Positions 23,895 to 32,744 of a DNA stretch of 64,000 nucleotides are shown here, in pieces (position 1 is the first letter of the stretch; every line of letters starts with the position of its first letter). Where the stretch lies: assembly GCF_020400605.1 (NCBI RefSeq), contig NZ_JAINRD010000021.1, positions 62,001 through 126,000 on the forward strand, read 5' to 3'. The notes beneath the pieces are model-generated. The model had not been told where the DNA came from. It was given only the letters and a program-made list of their open reading frames with translations, and made no database searches. The translations under genes and the position numbers were made by a program. The DNA is from Streptomyces aculeolatus. GTDB taxonomy: Bacteria > Actinomycetota > Actinomycetes > Streptomycetales > Streptomycetaceae.

Positions 23895-25988
23895 ATGTCC
23901 CAGGACGCCGCCGCCCCGCCCGCCGCCGAAGTCCCCGGCCAGGGCCTCCCCCGCCGCACCGTCCTGCTGTCCATGGCGGCCCTCCTGTCCGGGATGCTCC
24001 TCGCCGCCCTCGACCAGACCATCGTCGCCACCGCCCTGCCCACCATCGTCAGCGACCTCGGCGGCCTGGACCACCTCTCCTGGGTCGTCACCGCCTACCT
24101 CCTCGCCGCCACCGCGGGCACCCCGCTCTGGGGCAAACTCGGCGACCAGTACGGCCGGAAAAAGCTCTTCCAGACCGCCATCGTCATCTTCCTCATCGGC
24201 TCCGCGCTCTGCGGCATCGCGCAGGACATGGGCCAGCTCATCGCCTTCCGCGCCCTCCAGGGCATCGGCGGCGGCGGACTCATGTCCCTGGCCATGGCCA
24301 TCGTCGGCGACATCGTGCCGCCCCGCGAACGCGGCCGCTACCAGGGCCTCTTCGGCGCCGTCTTCGGCACCACCAGCGTCCTCGGCCCCCTCCTCGGCGG
24401 CATCTTCACCCAACACCTCAGCTGGCGCTGGGTCTTCTACATCAACCTGCCCATCGGCCTGGCCGCCCTCATCGTCATCGCCGTCGTCCTGCACATCCCG
24501 CGCCGCGGCACAAGACACCGCATCGACTACCTCGGCACCGCCCTCATCGCCTCCTTCGCCATCTGCCTCGTCGGCGTCGCCTCCCTCGGCGGCACCACCT
24601 GGGACTGGGGCTCCTGGCAGGTCGCCGCCGCCGGGCTGCTGGCGGTCGCCCTGCTCACCGCCTTCGTCCAGGTCGAGCGCCGCGCCGCGGAACCCGTCAT
24701 CCCCCTCAAGCTCTTCGGCATCCGCACCTTCACCCTCTGCTCCGTCATCGGGTTCGTCGTCGGCTTCGCCATGTTCGGCGCGATGACGTACCTGCCGACC
24801 TTCCTCCAGGTCGTACGCGGCGTCTCCCCCACCACCTCCGGCCTCCACATGCTCCCGATGGTCGCCGGCATGCTCATCGCCTCCACCGGCTCCGGGCAGC
24901 TCATCAGCCGCACCGGCCGCTGGAAGGTCTTCCCCGTCCTCGGCACCGCCGTCACCACCGCCGGCCTCCTCCTGCTCCACCGGCTCCACCAGAACACCGG
25001 CAACTGGGAACTCGGCACCTACTTCTTCGTCTTCGGCTTCGGCCTCGGCCTCGTCATGCAGGTCCTCGTCCTCGCCGTCCAGAACGCCGTCTCCTACGGC
25101 GACCTCGGCGTCGCCACCTCCGGCGCCACCTTCTTCCGCTCCATCGGCGCGTCCTTCGGCGTCGCCGTCTTCGGCACGATCTTCACCAGCCGGCTGCACC
25201 ACAAACTGGACACCGAACTCAGCGGCGTCCCCCTGCCGCCCGGACTCGACACCGACACCCTGGAATCCGACCCGCGCTCCATCGCCCGGCTGCCCGCGTC
25301 CCTGCAACCCGAGGTGGTGAACGCCTACTCCACCTCCATCACCGACGTCTTCCTCTACGCCGCACCCGTCGCCCTCGTCGCGTTCGTCATCGCGCTCTTC
25401 CTCCGCGAGGACCCGCTGCGCGGCACCGTCACCGTCCCCGACGGCAGCGAGACCGTCGCCACCAACCCCGTCGAACGCTCACCCCGCGACGAGGTCTGCC
25501 GCGCACTCAGCGCCCTCAGCACCCGCGAAGGCCGCCGCGAGCTGTACGAGGACATCACCCGCCGCGCCGGCCTCGACCTGCACCCCGCCTCCAGCTGGCT
25601 GCTGCTGCGCGTCCGGCGCCACGATGCCGCCGACCGGGCCCACCCGGTGGAACCCGTCGCACTGGCAGAACGCACCGGGCTGCCGCTGGAAGTGATCCTC
25701 GGTGCCGCGCAGGAACTGGAGGAACACGGCCTGACCCGCCGCGAAGGGCTCCCGCTGCTCTGCACCGACGAAGGCACCCGGGCCGCGAAGCGGCTCGCCG
25801 CCGCACGGCAGGAGGCGCTGGCGGAGATGCTGGGCGACTGGTGGACGCCCGACCGGCCCACGGACCTCAGCGAACTCGTCGAGCAGTTGTCCGCGGAGCT
25901 GTGCGGCTCCGACGGCGAGGCACCGCCCGGCGAACCCGTCGAGGAGTGGCGGCCGGGCCGGGACTCCCCGCCGAAGCCCCCCGCCTGA
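23895..25988 (+). CDS. DHA2-type MFS multidrug transporter with fused C-terminal winged-helix (MarR-like) domain
   Basis: 697 residues, ATG preceded by GAGGGGAG. Residues 20-510 are a 14-span DHA2 (EmrB/QacA) exporter: motif C region MLLAALDQTIVATALPTIV, loop motif GKLGDQYGRKKLFQ, and WRWVFYINLP. Residues about 530-690 are soluble and resemble a winged-helix regulator: RELYEDITRRAGLDLHPASS, LAERTGLPLEVILGAAQELE, EHGLTRREGLPLL. Such fusions are known in actinobacteria and may let the pump sense its own substrate, but no mechanism is shown. The upstream 225 bases hold no other gene. Confidence 0.9.
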   Translation: MSQDAAAPPAAEVPGQGLPRRTVLLSMAALLSGMLLAALDQTIVATALPTIVSDLGGLDHLSWVVTAYLLAATAGTPLWGKLGDQYGRKKLFQTAIVIFLIGSALCGIAQDMGQLIAFRALQGIGGGGLMSLAMAIVGDIVPPRERGRYQGLFGAVFGTTSVLGPLLGGIFTQHLSWRWVFYINLPIGLAALIVIAVVLHIPRRGTRHRIDYLGTALIASFAICLVGVASLGGTTWDWGSWQVAAAGLLAVALLTAFVQVERRAAEPVIPLKLFGIRTFTLCSVIGFVVGFAMFGAMTYLPTFLQVVRGVSPTTSGLHMLPMVAGMLIASTGSGQLISRTGRWKVFPVLGTAVTTAGLLLLHRLHQNTGNWELGTYFFVFGFGLGLVMQVLVLAVQNAVSYGDLGVATSGATFFRSIGASFGVAVFGTIFTSRLHHKLDTELSGVPLPPGLDTDTLESDPRSIARLPASLQPEVVNAYSTSITDVFLYAAPVALVAFVIALFLREDPLRGTVTVPDGSETVATNPVERSPRDEVCRALSALSTREGRRELYEDITRRAGLDLHPASSWLLLRVRRHDAADRAHPVEPVALAERTGLPLEVILGAAQELEEHGLTRREGLPLLCTDEGTRAAKRLAAARQEALAEMLGDWWTPDRPTDLSELVEQLSAELCGSDGEAPPGEPVEEWRPGRDSPPKPPA

Positions 25989-26055
25989 GGAGCGGCGCGC
26001 GGCACGCGCCTCCGTACGACGCGACGGCCGCGGGTACGGGCCGCGGATGCCGCAT

Positions 26056-26099
26056 GAGTGCGCTGGGAGTGCGGTATGAGTGCGGTATGAGTGCCGTAC
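26056..26099. repeat. 11-bp tandem repeats (4 units)
   Basis: GAGTGCGCTGG, GAGTGCGGTAT, GAGTGCGGTAT and GAGTGCCGTAC follow head to tail with an 11-base period, close to one helical turn each. They lie in the 277-base gap before the DedA-like gene and could be stacked binding sites or simple slippage. Confidence 0.6.
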
Positions 26100-26265
26100 C
26101 GCCGTGACGGCAGGTGAGCGGGTGCTCAGGAGTGATGCAGGTTACATCTGGTCCCCCCGTGCGATTTGTGGCGACGCGCCAGGCGTACGCTGTGACCCGC
26201 CCGGCGCTCTCGTCCGCGGCAGACGACCACCGGATGACCACCGGGACACGGGGAGCAGGGGAACA

Positions 26266-26904
26266 GTGGAGTTTGTGGGGTCACTGAGCGGTACCCCGTG
26301 GATGTACGCGATCGTCGCCACCTCCGTCCTCCTCGACGTCTTCCTCCCCCTCCTGCCCAGCGGCGCGCTCGTCATAATGGCCGCCACCGCCGCCGCCGGC
26401 ACCACCACCGCGGCCGACGCCGTACGCAACGGCGCCACCCTGCCCGCCGCCGACCACCTCGTCGAGCTGCTGGCACTGCTGCTCTGCGCCGCCACCGCCT
26501 CCGTACTCGGCGACATGCTCGCGTTCCGGCTGGCCAGCAGAGGCCGCGAGAAGTTCGCCAACTCCCGCTACCTGGTCCGCGCGCAGGAGCGCCTCGGCCA
26601 CCACCTCAGCGGGCGGCGCGGCGGCGGGATCGTCGTCCTGGCCCGGTTCGCGCCCGCGGGGCGCAGCGTGGTGATGCTCGGCGCGGGTGCGATGCACCGC
26701 CAGGTGCGGGAGTTCCTGCCGTGGTCCGCGCTCGCCGGGCTGCTGTGGGCCGCGTACGGCGTGACGCTCGGGTACTTCGGCAGCCGCTGGCTGGGCGCGG
26801 GGTGGCTGGCGACGGGCGTGTCGGTGCTGGCGCTGTTCGTCGCCGGGCTCGGCGCCGCGTACCTGGTCCGCAGGCCGCGCCCGCAGCCGACGACGACCGA
26901 CTGA
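26266..26904 (+). CDS. DedA-family membrane protein
   Basis: 212 residues from a GTG preceded by GGGAGCAGGGG. Hydrophobic spans and re-entrant segments flank the DedA motifs: FLPLLPSGALVIMAAT near the start, VLGDMLAFRLASRGREK, and RFAPAGRSVVMLGAGAMHRQ (the F-x-R-x2-P/A-G-R motif). Family members act in undecaprenyl-phosphate or phospholipid recycling and in membrane-potential upkeep. A single gene converging on the SGNH hydrolase. Confidence 0.88.
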   Translation: MEFVGSLSGTPWMYAIVATSVLLDVFLPLLPSGALVIMAATAAAGTTTAADAVRNGATLPAADHLVELLALLLCAATASVLGDMLAFRLASRGREKFANSRYLVRAQERLGHHLSGRRGGGIVVLARFAPAGRSVVMLGAGAMHRQVREFLPWSALAGLLWAAYGVTLGYFGSRWLGAGWLATGVSVLALFVAGLGAAYLVRRPRPQPTTTD

Positions 26905-26944
26905 GACACCGGGGGCGTACGGGGCACGTGGGCGCCCGGATGCG

Positions 26945-27919
26945 TCAGCCGCGCAGGTAGGCGTCCACCTCGTCCGCGACCGCCCGCGTGTAGCGCTCCA
27001 GGCCCGGGGACGTGGCCCGGCACGGCTGCCCGCCCTCCGGTGTCGGCGCGAGGCAGAAGTGCAACGGGTCGTCGTCGCGGTGCAGTTGGGCGGTGTCGCC
27101 GGGGCCGGTGCAGTAGCCGGCGGTGCTCTGCTCGTAGTCGTTGCACGGGAGGTACTGCGTCCACTTCCCGTCGCCGTCGCGCAGTTCGCGCCCGCCGTCG
27201 GCAAGCAGGTCGCCGGAGGCGGCGGCCTGCTGCTCGTAGAGGTCGTTGACCTGGTCGATCCGGTCCGGGTGCAGCGCGTCGGGCGGCTGCTGCACCCATA
27301 CGATCCGGGGCCGCGGCACGTCGGCGGCGCGCGCGGCGTCGGCGATCTGGCCGGTGAGGGCGCGCAGGTCGGCGGCGTAGCGCTCGAAGTACGCGGACGT
27401 CCCCCACTCGACACCCTCCATGCAGGGGGTGTAGCCCCAGGTGTTGCCCCAGAACTGCAGCACGATCACGCCCGGTTCGCGCTCCTTGACCAGGGCGGCG
27501 GCCTTGTCCTCCGACGGGACGAGGGAACGGCCCGGACGGCCCTGGAGGTAGTCGCAGACGGTCACGCCGGCGACGGGCTCGCTGGTGTACGAGCCGACGC
27601 GGGCGGAGCGCTCCAGCCGGGCGCCGAGGACGTCCTGGGCCTCCATGGCGAGGGAGTCGCCGAGGTAGAGCACGTCCTGCGGGGTACGCGGGGGTGCGTC
27701 GCCGCCGGAGGAGCCGGGGGCGGACTCGCCGGGGGCGGACCCGCCGGGGGCGGGCGTGGCGGGGTCGGGCGAGGTGTAGTGGGAGCGGTCGGGCGACTGG
27801 TTCCGTACGGCGCTGTCCACCGTGCCCCCGTCGTCGGACCGCGACACCGCGCCCCAGCCGACGGCCACGGCCACCAGCACGACGGCGAGCACGGGAGCCG
27901 CCCAGCGCTTCGTCTCCAT
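26945..27919 (-). CDS. membrane-anchored/secreted SGNH (GDSL-like) hydrolase
   Basis: 324 residues from the ATG at 27919, which has CCGGAGG six bases upstream (an in-frame GTG at 27934 is less likely). A hydrophobic segment at 8-24 is an uncleaved anchor or signal, followed by a Ser/Pro/Gly linker (38-80). SGNH motifs: YLGDSLAMEA with nucleophile Ser89, FWGNTWGY with Gly158-Asn159, and a late DPLHFCLAPTPEGG region where the Asp-His pair normally sits. The layout resembles the acyltransferase-associated SGNH domains that act on cell-wall glycans. Substrate unknown. Confidence 0.82.
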   Translation of the reverse strand: METKRWAAPVLAVVLVAVAVGWGAVSRSDDGGTVDSAVRNQSPDRSHYTSPDPATPAPGGSAPGESAPGSSGGDAPPRTPQDVLYLGDSLAMEAQDVLGARLERSARVGSYTSEPVAGVTVCDYLQGRPGRSLVPSEDKAAALVKEREPGVIVLQFWGNTWGYTPCMEGVEWGTSAYFERYAADLRALTGQIADAARAADVPRPRIVWVQQPPDALHPDRIDQVNDLYEQQAAASGDLLADGGRELRDGDGKWTQYLPCNDYEQSTAGYCTGPGDTAQLHRDDDPLHFCLAPTPEGGQPCRATSPGLERYTRAVADEVDAYLRG

Positions 27920-28065
27920 CAGATCCTCCGGCACGGTGACAACTGGCCAGTAGGGTAGGGAGTCGACCGCTCCCGGGTCGAGGCCCTTCGGCCCATTCCC
28001 ACGACGGATTGCGGCCCGCCGCCTCGCCCCGCGGGGGCAGCACGAGGGCCCTGGCCGAGGTGCGC

Positions 28066-28102
28066 CGGATGACAGATTTCGTTAACTGTCAGCTGTCATC
28101 CG
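28066..28102. repeat. inverted repeat at the 3' end of the TIM-barrel gene
   Basis: CGGATGACAG (28066-28075) and CTGTCATCCG (28093-28102) are perfect 10-base arms around a 17-base loop. The surrounding 28066-28130 also repeats CTGTCA and CGTCATC pieces. The same 12 bases CGGATGACAGAT recur at 53639 past aceE. It may serve as a terminator for the minus-strand gene. Confidence 0.5.
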
Positions 28103-28119
28103 TCGACTGTCAGTCGTCA

Positions 28120-29166
28120 TCAGTCAGTCGTCCGGCCCCGCCGGTCCGCGCCTTCTTCGCTACCGCCCCGCCCCGTACCGACGCGCCCGTAGCGGCCTCC
28201 CACCGCCTCGTACGCCTCCTTTTTCTCCCACCGCTCCGTCTCGCCCTCCGCGAACCGGACCACGCCGAAGCCGGCCATGTCCAGGTCGTGCCGCGGGTCG
28301 TCCGGGGTGTGCGGGAAGTCCCGCATGGCGAAGGTGTAGACGAAACAGCCGTGCACGCCGCGCTCGGCGTACAGGTCGATGAGTTCGGTCAGGTACGCCG
28401 CCTGGGTGCCCTCGTCGCGTACGTGCCCCTCTCGCACCTTCGGCTTGTCCGCGAACCACTGCACGATCATGAACGACCCCGGCCCGCGCCGCTCCGCCCC
28501 CGCGTGCGCCCCGCAGCCGAACTCGGTGACCACCAGCGGCTTGCCCTGTTCCTCCGCCGTGCGCCGCAGCGCGTCGAGGCCGCGCTCGTAGGCGGCCGTG
28601 TCGGTGCCCATGCGGTAGTAGTTGACGCCGACGACGTCGAAGCCGGTCCAGTCCACGTCCTCCCAGTAGCCGGCCCCGTACGTGACGGGACCGTCGAAGA
28701 CGCCGCGCGCGGTGGCGAGGGCGTCGGCGAGGAGCGGGCGGAGCTTGCGGGTGATCCGGCGGTCGAAGAACCGCCGCCAGCGCACCAGCACCTGGAGCCG
28801 CACGAACAGCCGCGGCCCCGGCAGCATCCCGCGCTGCGTGAGGGAGAACTCGGTGCCCACGAGCAGCGTCACCCGCCCCGGGTACGCGGCCCGCAGCTTC
28901 TCGGCGGCGGCGCCCGTCTCGGCGAGGTGGGCGTGCAGTTCGGCGCGGGGGCGGTCGGCCAGGTAGGGGCGTACATAGACGTCGAGCCCGGCGTCGAGCG
29001 CGATCCGCGCGGCCTCGGCCTGCGCCGCCACGTCGGTGCCGATGAGCATGACGGTGGTGCAGTGGAGTTCGTCGCGGATGGCGCGCATGTCGGCGCGTAC
29101 GGCGTCGGCACCCGTCTCGCCCGTGACGTACGAGATCCCTCTGACGGTCAGGCTCATACCGGCCAT
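28120..29166 (-). CDS. glycoside-hydrolase-like TIM-barrel protein
   Basis: 348 residues. The pattern of strands and acidic residues is that of a (beta/alpha)8 glycosidase: GISYVTGE, LDVYVRPYLADR, LLVGTEFSLTQRG (Glu after strand 4), FDVVGVNYYRMG and KPLVVTEFGCGAHAG (Glu after strand 7), then HGCFVYTFAMRDFPHTPDDP. The two Glu at strands 4 and 7 are the usual clan-A acid/base and nucleophile. There is no signal peptide. Relatives are sometimes labelled abortive infection proteins, but nothing here shows a phage-defence role. M4 (29157) is an alternative start. Confidence 0.75.
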   Translation of the reverse strand: MAGMSLTVRGISYVTGETGADAVRADMRAIRDELHCTTVMLIGTDVAAQAEAARIALDAGLDVYVRPYLADRPRAELHAHLAETGAAAEKLRAAYPGRVTLLVGTEFSLTQRGMLPGPRLFVRLQVLVRWRRFFDRRITRKLRPLLADALATARGVFDGPVTYGAGYWEDVDWTGFDVVGVNYYRMGTDTAAYERGLDALRRTAEEQGKPLVVTEFGCGAHAGAERRGPGSFMIVQWFADKPKVREGHVRDEGTQAAYLTELIDLYAERGVHGCFVYTFAMRDFPHTPDDPRHDLDMAGFGVVRFAEGETERWEKKEAYEAVGGRYGRVGTGRGGSEEGADRRGRTTD

Positions 29167-29210
29167 GGTGGCGACCGGCGGCCCGCCGCGCGTCGTCGCC
29201 GAGGCTGATA

Positions 29211-29238
29211 TCCGATCGGCGCGCTCCGATCAGCGCGT
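29211..29238. repeat. 14-bp direct repeat in the divergent promoter region
   Basis: TCCGATCGGCGCGC and TCCGATCAGCGCGT lie head to tail, one mismatch inside and one at the end, in the 282-base region between the TIM-barrel and decarboxylase genes. They could be tandem regulator sites. Nothing else is seen in that gap. Confidence 0.45.
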
Positions 29239-29448
29239 TCCAGGGGCCAGTGGGGTGGAAGTGGCCCCGGACCGGAGTGGGCGGGGGACCGTAGCGTACG
29301 GACAGGGGTGGACGGCGGCCGCGTCGCCGCAGGTCGCGGCGGACCCGCGGACCCGCGAGGCGGTCGGGCCGCACGGCCCGCGCGCCGACATCGTCCGGCG
29401 TCCGTCCGTCCGCCCGCCGCGCCGTCGCCGTACGCCCAGGAGGCCACC

Positions 29449-30855
29449 GTGCATCCCGCCCTCGCCGCCGACCTCGACCGCTTCGACGAACTCCTCGACG
29501 CCGCCCGCACCCGCGCCGTCGCCGCCCTCCGCGGCCTCGCCGAGCGCCCCGTCGCCGCCCCCGCGCCGCACGCCCGCGGCCCGTACGAGCCGCTGCCCGA
29601 GCGCGGTGCCGGCGGTGCCGCGGCGCTCGCGCGGTTCGGGGAGCGCTGGGAGCCGGGCCTGTCGGGGAGCGCGGGGCCGCGCTATCTCGGGTTCGTGACC
29701 GGCGGCGCGACGCCGGCCGCGGTGGCGGGCGACTGGCTGGTGGGTGCGTACGACCAGAACGTGGTCGCCGCCGGCGACTCCGCGGCCTCGGAGCTGGAGC
29801 GGGAGACGGTGGGCTGGCTGCGGGAGTTGTTCGGGCTGGGCGCGGCGCACGAGGGTGCGTTCGTGTCCGGGGCGACCATGTCGAACGTCGCGGGCCTGGC
29901 GGTGGCCCGGGAGTGGCTGGGCGAACGGCTCGGCGTGTCGGTCGCGGACGCCGGGGCCGGGGCGCTGGGCGAGGTCGCGGTCCTGTCGGGTGCGGCGCAC
30001 TCCAGCGTCCCGAAGGCGCTGTCGCTCCTCGGGCTGGGCCGCGGTGCGCTGCGTGCGGTGCCGCTGCTGCCGGGGCGCGAGGCGGTGGACGTGGCGGCGC
30101 TGTCCGGGGTGCTGGCTGAGCTGGAGGGCCGGCCGGCGATCGTGGTGGCGAACTGCGGGACGGTCAACACCGTGGACTTCGACGACCTGCCTGCGCTGGC
30201 CGCGCTGCGCGAGCGCTACCCGTTCTGGCTGCATGTGGACGCCGCGTTCGGGGCGTTCGCGGCGCTGTCGCCGGAGCACGCGCACCTCGTGGCGGGGCTG
30301 GACGAGGCGGATTCGGTCTGCGTGGACCTGCACAAGTGGCTGAACGTACCGTACGACGCGGCGGTGCAGTTCACGCGCCGCCGGGATCTGCAGGTCCGGG
30401 TCTTCCGCAACGCCGCCGCGTATCTGGGTGCGCCGGCCGGCGACGACCCCGACTTCGTGCACCTGACGCCGGAGAACTCCCGCCGGCTGCGTGCCCTGCC
30501 GGCGTGGCTGACGCTGGCGGCGTACGGGCGGGAGGGGCACCGGGAGGTGGTGGAGCGGAACGCGGCGCTGGCGCGGCGGTTCGGCGAGGGGGTGGAGAGC
30601 GCGGCGGGGAGCGGGTTGCGGCTGCTGGCGCCGGTGCGGTTGAACGTCGTGTGCTTCACGCTGGCGGAATCGCCGACGGCGGAGCGGGTGGCTGCGGTGG
30701 CGGAGGCCGCGGCGGCGGGCGGGGAGGTGGTGGTGACGCCGACGGTGTACGGGGGGACGCACGGCTTGCGGGCGGCGTTCAGCAACTGGCGTACGGGGCC
30801 GGGGGATGTGGACCGGGCGGTGGAGGCGCTGATGGCGGCGGCGCGGGGGGTGTAG
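29449..30855 (+). CDS. PLP-dependent decarboxylase (group II, aromatic-amino-acid/glutamate type)
   Basis: 468 residues from a GTG with AGGAGG six bases upstream. The fold-type I signature is clear: FVSGATMSNVAGLAVAREW (PLP phosphate site), HSSVPKALSLLGLG, WLHVDAAFGAF (Asp holding the pyridine N) and DLHKWLNVPYD with Schiff-base Lys296. It removes CO2 from an amino acid such as an aromatic amino acid, aspartate or glutamate; which one is not evident. Stands alone and converges on the metallo-beta-lactamase-fold gene. Confidence 0.9.
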   Translation: MHPALAADLDRFDELLDAARTRAVAALRGLAERPVAAPAPHARGPYEPLPERGAGGAAALARFGERWEPGLSGSAGPRYLGFVTGGATPAAVAGDWLVGAYDQNVVAAGDSAASELERETVGWLRELFGLGAAHEGAFVSGATMSNVAGLAVAREWLGERLGVSVADAGAGALGEVAVLSGAAHSSVPKALSLLGLGRGALRAVPLLPGREAVDVAALSGVLAELEGRPAIVVANCGTVNTVDFDDLPALAALRERYPFWLHVDAAFGAFAALSPEHAHLVAGLDEADSVCVDLHKWLNVPYDAAVQFTRRRDLQVRVFRNAAAYLGAPAGDDPDFVHLTPENSRRLRALPAWLTLAAYGREGHREVVERNAALARRFGEGVESAAGSGLRLLAPVRLNVVCFTLAESPTAERVAAVAEAAAAGGEVVVTPTVYGGTHGLRAAFSNWRTGPGDVDRAVEALMAAARGV

Positions 30856-30979
30856 CGAGGCGTACGGGCACACCGCCGGCGACTCGCGACCCGGCGACCG
30901 GCACGGCGGACGCCACCCGGCGACGGCACGGCCGGCGCGGCGGGGCGCAGCACCGGGGAGGACCGCCGGCGCGCGGGTC

Positions 30980-31753
30980 CTACTCCCCGCCCAGCTCCAC
31001 GACCACCCCCGGCCGCGCCACGCCCACCTCTCCGTCGAACCCGCGGCGGGCCGCGGCGAGGGCCGCGTACCCGTCGCCACTCCCGTCCGCTTCGGCGTCC
31101 GGCCACAGGTGGGTGAGCAGCAGCCGGTGCGCGCCCGCGCGGGCCGCGTGCCCGCCGGCCTGGCGGGCGCTCGACAGGTACGGCGCGTCCTCCGCGGGCA
31201 CGTCCTCGGGGTAGGTGGCCTCGGCGAGGAACAGGTCGGCCGTGTCCGCGAGTTCGGCGAGCGCCGGGCTGGGTCCGGTGTCGCCGGTGTACGCGAGGAC
31301 GCGGTCTGCGGCGGTGAGCCGCAGGCCGGCGTTGGGGACGTGGTGGGGCAGGGAGCGGGTCGCGATGCGGAACGGGCCGGAGGTGAACTCCGGCTCCGTC
31401 GCGGGGTCGAAGGCGCGCAGGTCGTACGAGCCCTGCAGCATCCCGGGCCGGTCCAGCGCCAGTACGGCGTCGAGCGCGCCGGCCGGGGCGTACACGGGTA
31501 GTGCGGGCGCCGGGGTGTCGGCCAGTGCGCGGGCGCGCAGGAGGGGGTTGAGGTCGGCGCAGTGGTCGGGGTGTCCGTGGGTGACGACGACGGCGTCGAC
31601 GTCACCGGGCCGCAGCCGGCGCAGGAGTTGCGGCATCACGGCGTAGCCGGGGTCGAGCAGCAGCCGGTGGCCGTCGTGCTCGACGAGGTAGCCGCTGCAT
31701 GCGGCGTCCGCGGTGGGCCAGGCACCGCGGCCGCCGAGCACGGTGAGCTTCAT
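30980..31753 (-). CDS. metallo-beta-lactamase-fold hydrolase (RNase Z/phosphodiesterase-like)
   Basis: 257 residues from the ATG at 31753, preceded by GGAGG. Zinc ligands are in THGHPDHCADL (His59, His61, Asp63, His64), with further motifs LPHHVPNAGLRL, AYTGDTGPSPAL and LLLTHLWP. The sequence resembles the PqqB/RNase Z-like branch, which hydrolyses phosphodiesters or cyclic nucleotides, more than beta-lactamases. Cytoplasmic. An upstream in-frame start (31801) would only add a low-quality leader. Confidence 0.88.
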   Translation of the reverse strand: MKLTVLGGRGAWPTADAACSGYLVEHDGHRLLLDPGYAVMPQLLRRLRPGDVDAVVVTHGHPDHCADLNPLLRARALADTPAPALPVYAPAGALDAVLALDRPGMLQGSYDLRAFDPATEPEFTSGPFRIATRSLPHHVPNAGLRLTAADRVLAYTGDTGPSPALAELADTADLFLAEATYPEDVPAEDAPYLSSARQAGGHAARAGAHRLLLTHLWPDAEADGSGDGYAALAAARRGFDGEVGVARPGVVVELGGE

Positions 31754-31822
31754 GCCGTTCCTCCGGTACGCACACGGGGGCGGGAGCGCCCCGTGGGCCA
31801 CGGTAACGGCGTGCTGGGCCGG

Positions 31823-32029
31823 TCACCAGGCAATATGTACCAGGAACCAGCCGGCGAAGCCCACCCAGGCCGCGACGAAGACCGCCTTGCCCACGGGTGT
31901 GCGCACCCGGAACCAGTCCCGGGTCCGCTCCGAGAGCGTGTCGCCTTTCTGCGGGGTGCGCAGTGCGACGACCTCGACGACGGCGCCGAGGGCGAGCAGT
32001 CCGCCCCAGATCCAGTCGGCGCCGCTCAT
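31823..32029 (-). CDS. small membrane protein (DUF7620-like), phage-lysis-type context
   Basis: 68 residues with two membrane spans (IWGGLLALGAVVEVVAL and VGKAVFVAAWVGFAGWFLV) separated by a charged loop (RTPQKGDTLSERTRDWFRVRT). The DTLSER/TRDWFR loop is typical of small proteins found next to holins in actinophage lysis modules. The ATG overlaps the preceding gene's stop by four bases. Function unproven. Confidence 0.7.
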   Translation of the reverse strand: MSGADWIWGGLLALGAVVEVVALRTPQKGDTLSERTRDWFRVRTPVGKAVFVAAWVGFAGWFLVHIAW

Positions 32030-32391
32030 GCGGTCCGCCCTTCGGCGGCGTCGGGCGGGGGTACGGGGTGCGCCTTGGCCGACTCCGCGGCGGACTCCCC
32101 GGCGGTCTGCGCACCAGCGGTCTGCGCGGCGGGTGTCCGGGCCGGGTACTCCGGCGGCCGTGCCCAGCCCAGCAGCACGCCGGCGGCGAGCCGCAGCGGC
32201 TTCCAGTCCTGTTTCGTCGCCCATTCCTCCAGCGCCCGGAACACCGCGTAGTAGGCGGCGGTGACGAGCGCGGTGACCCCTGCGGCCACGGTGGTGGAGT
32301 CGGCGTCGACGCCGAAGGCGCCGGCGGCGGTCACGACCCAGCCGACGAAGAGCGGAACCAAGGTGCGTAACACAGAGATGTACAGATTCAT
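32026..32391 (-). CDS. holin-like small membrane protein
   Basis: 121 residues. Two hydrophobic spans (LVPLFVGWVVTAAGAFGV and VAAGVTALVTAAYYAVFRAL) are followed by WATKQDWKPLRLAAGVLLGW and a low-complexity, Ala/Pro-rich tail. The two-span start and EEWA/LLG motifs resemble actinophage holins. It is coupled to the 68-residue protein and divergent from a GH25 muramidase, which strengthens the lysis-module reading. Confidence 0.7.
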   Translation of the reverse strand: MNLYISVLRTLVPLFVGWVVTAAGAFGVDADSTTVAAGVTALVTAAYYAVFRALEEWATKQDWKPLRLAAGVLLGWARPPEYPARTPAAQTAGAQTAGESAAESAKAHPVPPPDAAEGRTA

Positions 32392-32530
32392 GGTCAGATC
32401 CCCCGATCCGTGGCCACCTCGGGTAAAGCGGCCTTCTCACACGGGAGATGCCCGCACAAGGGCCCCCTGAACCACAACCTGAACGCCCTGTTCCGTATCG
32501 CCCGGCGGCCTCGGAATATCCCGTCGAACT

Positions 32531-32567
32531 CCCCGCGCGCGCCCGCGCTTTGGGGGCGCGCGCGGGG
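32531..32567. other. strong hairpin in the holin/muramidase intergenic region
   Basis: CCCCGCGCGCGCCC and GGGCGCGCGCGGGG form a perfect 14-bp stem with a 9-base loop. The 352-base divergent gap (32392-32743) otherwise holds a short possible leader reading frame. The hairpin could terminate or attenuate transcription, or be alternating-purine DNA prone to structure. Confidence 0.5.
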
Positions 32568-32624
32568 GGCGTGAGATTCCACAGGGGTGCTTGCGTCCCG
32601 TCCGCAACGGGGATGAGGGGAGAA

Positions 32625-32744
32625 ATGCACGAGACAGCACGGACCCCCGGCGATCACCCGCCGGGCACCCGTCGGGCACCCACGGACAGCGCGAGGGATT
32701 CGGCCACCGTCCCGTCCCGACCCCCACTCGAAAGGGACGAATGA
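32625..32744 (+). CDS. possible 39-residue leader peptide before the muramidase
   Basis: An ATG preceded by GAGGGGAGA opens a 39-codon frame beginning MHETARTPGDHPPG. Its TGA overlaps the muramidase ATG by one base (TGATG), which would couple translation. The peptide is Pro/Arg/Ser-rich with no motif. It may be only a leader; coding status is uncertain. Confidence 0.35.
   Translation: MHETARTPGDHPPGTRRAPTDSARDSATVPSRPPLERDE

Noticed and set aside
23700..25307. A 535-codon acidic/Gly-rich frame on the minus strand
   Set aside because: Antisense shadow of the DHA2 transporter; repeated Glu-Asp-Gly-Ala composition with no domain.
28120..29166. An abortive-infection phage-defence gene
   Set aside because: Some relatives carry that label, but the sequence shows a glycosidase-like TIM barrel and no defence genes adjoin it.
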